A DNA stretch of 7,105 nt from Clostridiales bacterium (GTDB lineage: Bacteria > Bacillota > Clostridia > Oscillospirales > Acutalibacteraceae). A model generated the notes under the pieces. It worked only from the letters and a program-made list of their open reading frames with translations, was not told where the DNA came from and did not search any database. The stretch spans positions 1-7,105 of the forward strand of contig JAAZFZ010000138.1 of assembly GCA_012511485.1 (NCBI GenBank), in the 5' to 3' direction. This document shows positions 6,178 to 7,105 of the stretch, piece after piece; the first letter of the stretch is position 1, and each line of letters starts with the position of its first letter. The translations under genes were made by a program, and so were the position numbers.

Positions 6178-7008
6178 TTATACCGCAACAGGAATTTTGA
6201 CATTTAACTGATGTGAATTATAGCCGATAAGACGCACACTGTCTGTAGTGAACTTATAAAAATCGGTGATGCTCTTATCTATTTCAAACTTGGGAGCTTC
6301 AAAGGGTTCTTTTTTAATCAGCTCCTCAACAAGCGAAATATGGCGGTCATAGATATGTGCATCAGCAACAACATGAACAAGCTCACCCACTTCAAAGCCG
6401 CAGACCTGAGCGAGCATATGCAGCAAAACGGCATATTGGCAGACATTCCAGTTATTTGCAACCAACATATCCTGCGACCTTTGGTTTAAAAGACCGTTGA
6501 GCTTTTTGCCTGTAACATTGAAGGTCATGCTGTATGCGCAGGGATACAGATTCATCTTGTGCAAATCCTCATGGACATAGATATTAGTCATTATTCTGCG
6601 ACTGATGGGGTTATGCTTCAAGTCGTAAATGACCCTGTCCACCTGGTCAAATTCGCCCTCGGGGTATTTGTGCAAAACGCCCATCTGGTAGCCGTAAGCC
6701 TTGCCTATGCTGCCGTTTTCGTCCGCCCAGGAGTCCCAGATATGGCTGTTTAAATCATGGACATTGTTCGATTTCTTCTGCCAAATCCAGAGCATTTCAT
6801 CGACTGCGGACTTAAAGCCGGTTTTTCTCAGCGTAATAATAGGGAACTCCTTTGACAGGTCATAGCGGTTAACCATTGCAAATTTCTTAATTGTGTGGGC
6901 GCTTTTACCGTCACTCCATTTAGGGCGCACCTCATAGTCCGCATCACTCAACCCGTTATTTAGAATATCCTTACAGTTCTCAATAAAAATTTTGTCTGCA
7001 TAACTCAT
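6178..7008 (-). CDS. thyA: Thymidylate synthase, Bacillus ThyA/phage phi3T-like subgroup
   Basis: This 276-residue protein makes dTMP from dUMP using methylenetetrahydrofolate, releasing dihydrofolate. Visible residues are Arg28 near the N terminus (phosphate binding), Arg137-Arg138 in ISRRIMTN, catalytic Cys157 in LYPCAYSMTF, Arg177 and Asp180 in QRSQD, Asn187 in NNWNVCQY, and His218/Tyr220 in DAHIYDRH; it ends PVAV. The overall pattern (IINNG-like N terminus, MLWIWQKKSN, NVHDLNSHIWDSWADENGSIGKAYG) recalls Bacillus ThyA and phage phi3T synthase rather than the E. coli type. Accordingly the residue after the catalytic Cys is Ala, not the His of the PCH motif. I start at ATG 7008, with GGAGG six bases upstream (7015-7019). 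A TTG at 7041 is in frame but lies inside the upstream gene's last codons and lacks a site. It is followed by folA in the same transcript. Confidence 0.95.
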   Translation of the reverse strand: MSYADKIFIENCKDILNNGLSDADYEVRPKWSDGKSAHTIKKFAMVNRYDLSKEFPIITLRKTGFKSAVDEMLWIWQKKSNNVHDLNSHIWDSWADENGSIGKAYGYQMGVLHKYPEGEFDQVDRVIYDLKHNPISRRIMTNIYVHEDLHKMNLYPCAYSMTFNVTGKKLNGLLNQRSQDMLVANNWNVCQYAVLLHMLAQVCGFEVGELVHVVADAHIYDRHISLVEELIKKEPFEAPKFEIDKSITDFYKFTTDSVRLIGYNSHQLNVKIPVAV

Positions 7009-7014
7009 AATTTG

Positions 7015-7019
7015 CCTCC
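7015..7019 (-). promoter_or_regulatory. Ribosome binding site fixing the thyA start
   Basis: Read on the minus strand this is GGAGG, six bases before ATG 7008. It sits inside the longest open frame, which begins at TTG 7041. It therefore argues for the shorter protein, beginning MSYADKIF. Confidence 0.85.
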
Positions 7020-7033
7020 GGAAAGCTTTTTTA

Positions 7034-7105
7034 TCATTCAATTACAACAGCAGTTCCCGAAGCCGAAACCATAAGCATGGAGCCGTTAGCACCGAGCACC
7101 TCATA
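7034..7105 (-). CDS. YbjQ/UPF0145 family protein, C-terminal end only (partial)
   Basis: The last 23 codons and TGA stop of a minus-strand gene are present; the rest lies beyond the window. The visible residues, YEVLGANGSMLMVSASGTAVVIE, read in part as VSASGTAVVI, the characteristic C terminus of the UPF0145/YbjQ family, which Pfam groups as putative heavy-metal-binding. These are small cytosolic proteins of about 105 residues with no settled function. The stop is 25 bases before the thyA start, on the same strand and with no terminator between, so the gene may head a ybjQ-thyA-folA transcript. Only a short tail can be read, so the family call rests on this motif. Confidence 0.72.
   Translation of the reverse strand, partial: YEVLGANGSMLMVSASGTAVVIE

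Noticed and set aside
5876..6211. Plus-strand open frame of 111 codons opposite folA
   Set aside because: It is entirely antisense to folA and the end of thyA, with no ribosome binding site and no recognisable domain. It is a shadow of the real gene.
7009..7041. Longer thyA from TTG at 7041 (11 more residues)
   Set aside because: The extension overlaps the end of the upstream gene, has no ribosome binding site and does not look like the family N terminus. ATG 7008 has GGAGG six bases upstream.
1..7105. Hidden defence, mobile or CRISPR system
   Set aside because: All long frames belong to housekeeping or sporulation families. I found no spaced direct repeats, transposase, integrase, toxin-antitoxin pair or tRNA.

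Overview
The window reads as chromosomal DNA of an endospore-forming member of the Bacillota, most likely class Clostridia (Oscillospirales/Ruminococcaceae-like). The reasons are the sporulation gene spoIIR, strong purine-rich GGAGG-type ribosome binding sites, a RecD2-type helicase, a ComF with an N-terminal cysteine cluster, an Mbl-like MreB, and a dihydrofolate reductase whose LLF active-site loop resembles those I recall from clostridia. The assignment is inference from gene content. No rRNA or other marker is present.

Layout. Positions 1-4064 hold three plus-strand genes in a row: recD2 (37-2259), comF (2252-2983, overlapping the end of recD2 by 8 bases) and an mreB/mbl paralogue (3030-4064). 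Then comes spoIIR (4148-4777, TTG start), preceded by a sequence resembling a forespore (sigma F/G) promoter. A glycerophosphodiester phosphodiesterase gene follows (4883-5629) behind a near-consensus sigma A promoter. A 12-bp hairpin (5635-5661) separates it from a convergent minus-strand cluster: the end of a YbjQ-family gene (7034-7105, cut by the window edge), thyA (6178-7008) and folA/dfrA (5671-6168), read in that order.

How the genes work together. RecD2 and ComF are probably co-translated; both belong to DNA-processing families (5'-3' helicase; competence-associated phosphoribosyltransferase-fold protein). The Mbl-like filament protein stands apart from mreC/mreD. SpoIIR is the forespore signal that triggers processing of pro-sigma E in the mother cell. 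ThyA and DHFR form the thymidylate cycle: ThyA makes dTMP and dihydrofolate, and DHFR regenerates tetrahydrofolate. Their genes are 9 bases apart and probably translationally coupled.

Every long coding stretch belongs to a known family, and I see no phage, transposon, CRISPR, toxin-antitoxin or defence module. The points worth a second look are modest: the putative spoIIR promoter, a dyad across the gdpD -10 box, active-site variants in DHFR and GDPD, and the gene neighbourhoods. No intergenic stretch exceeds about 110 bases.
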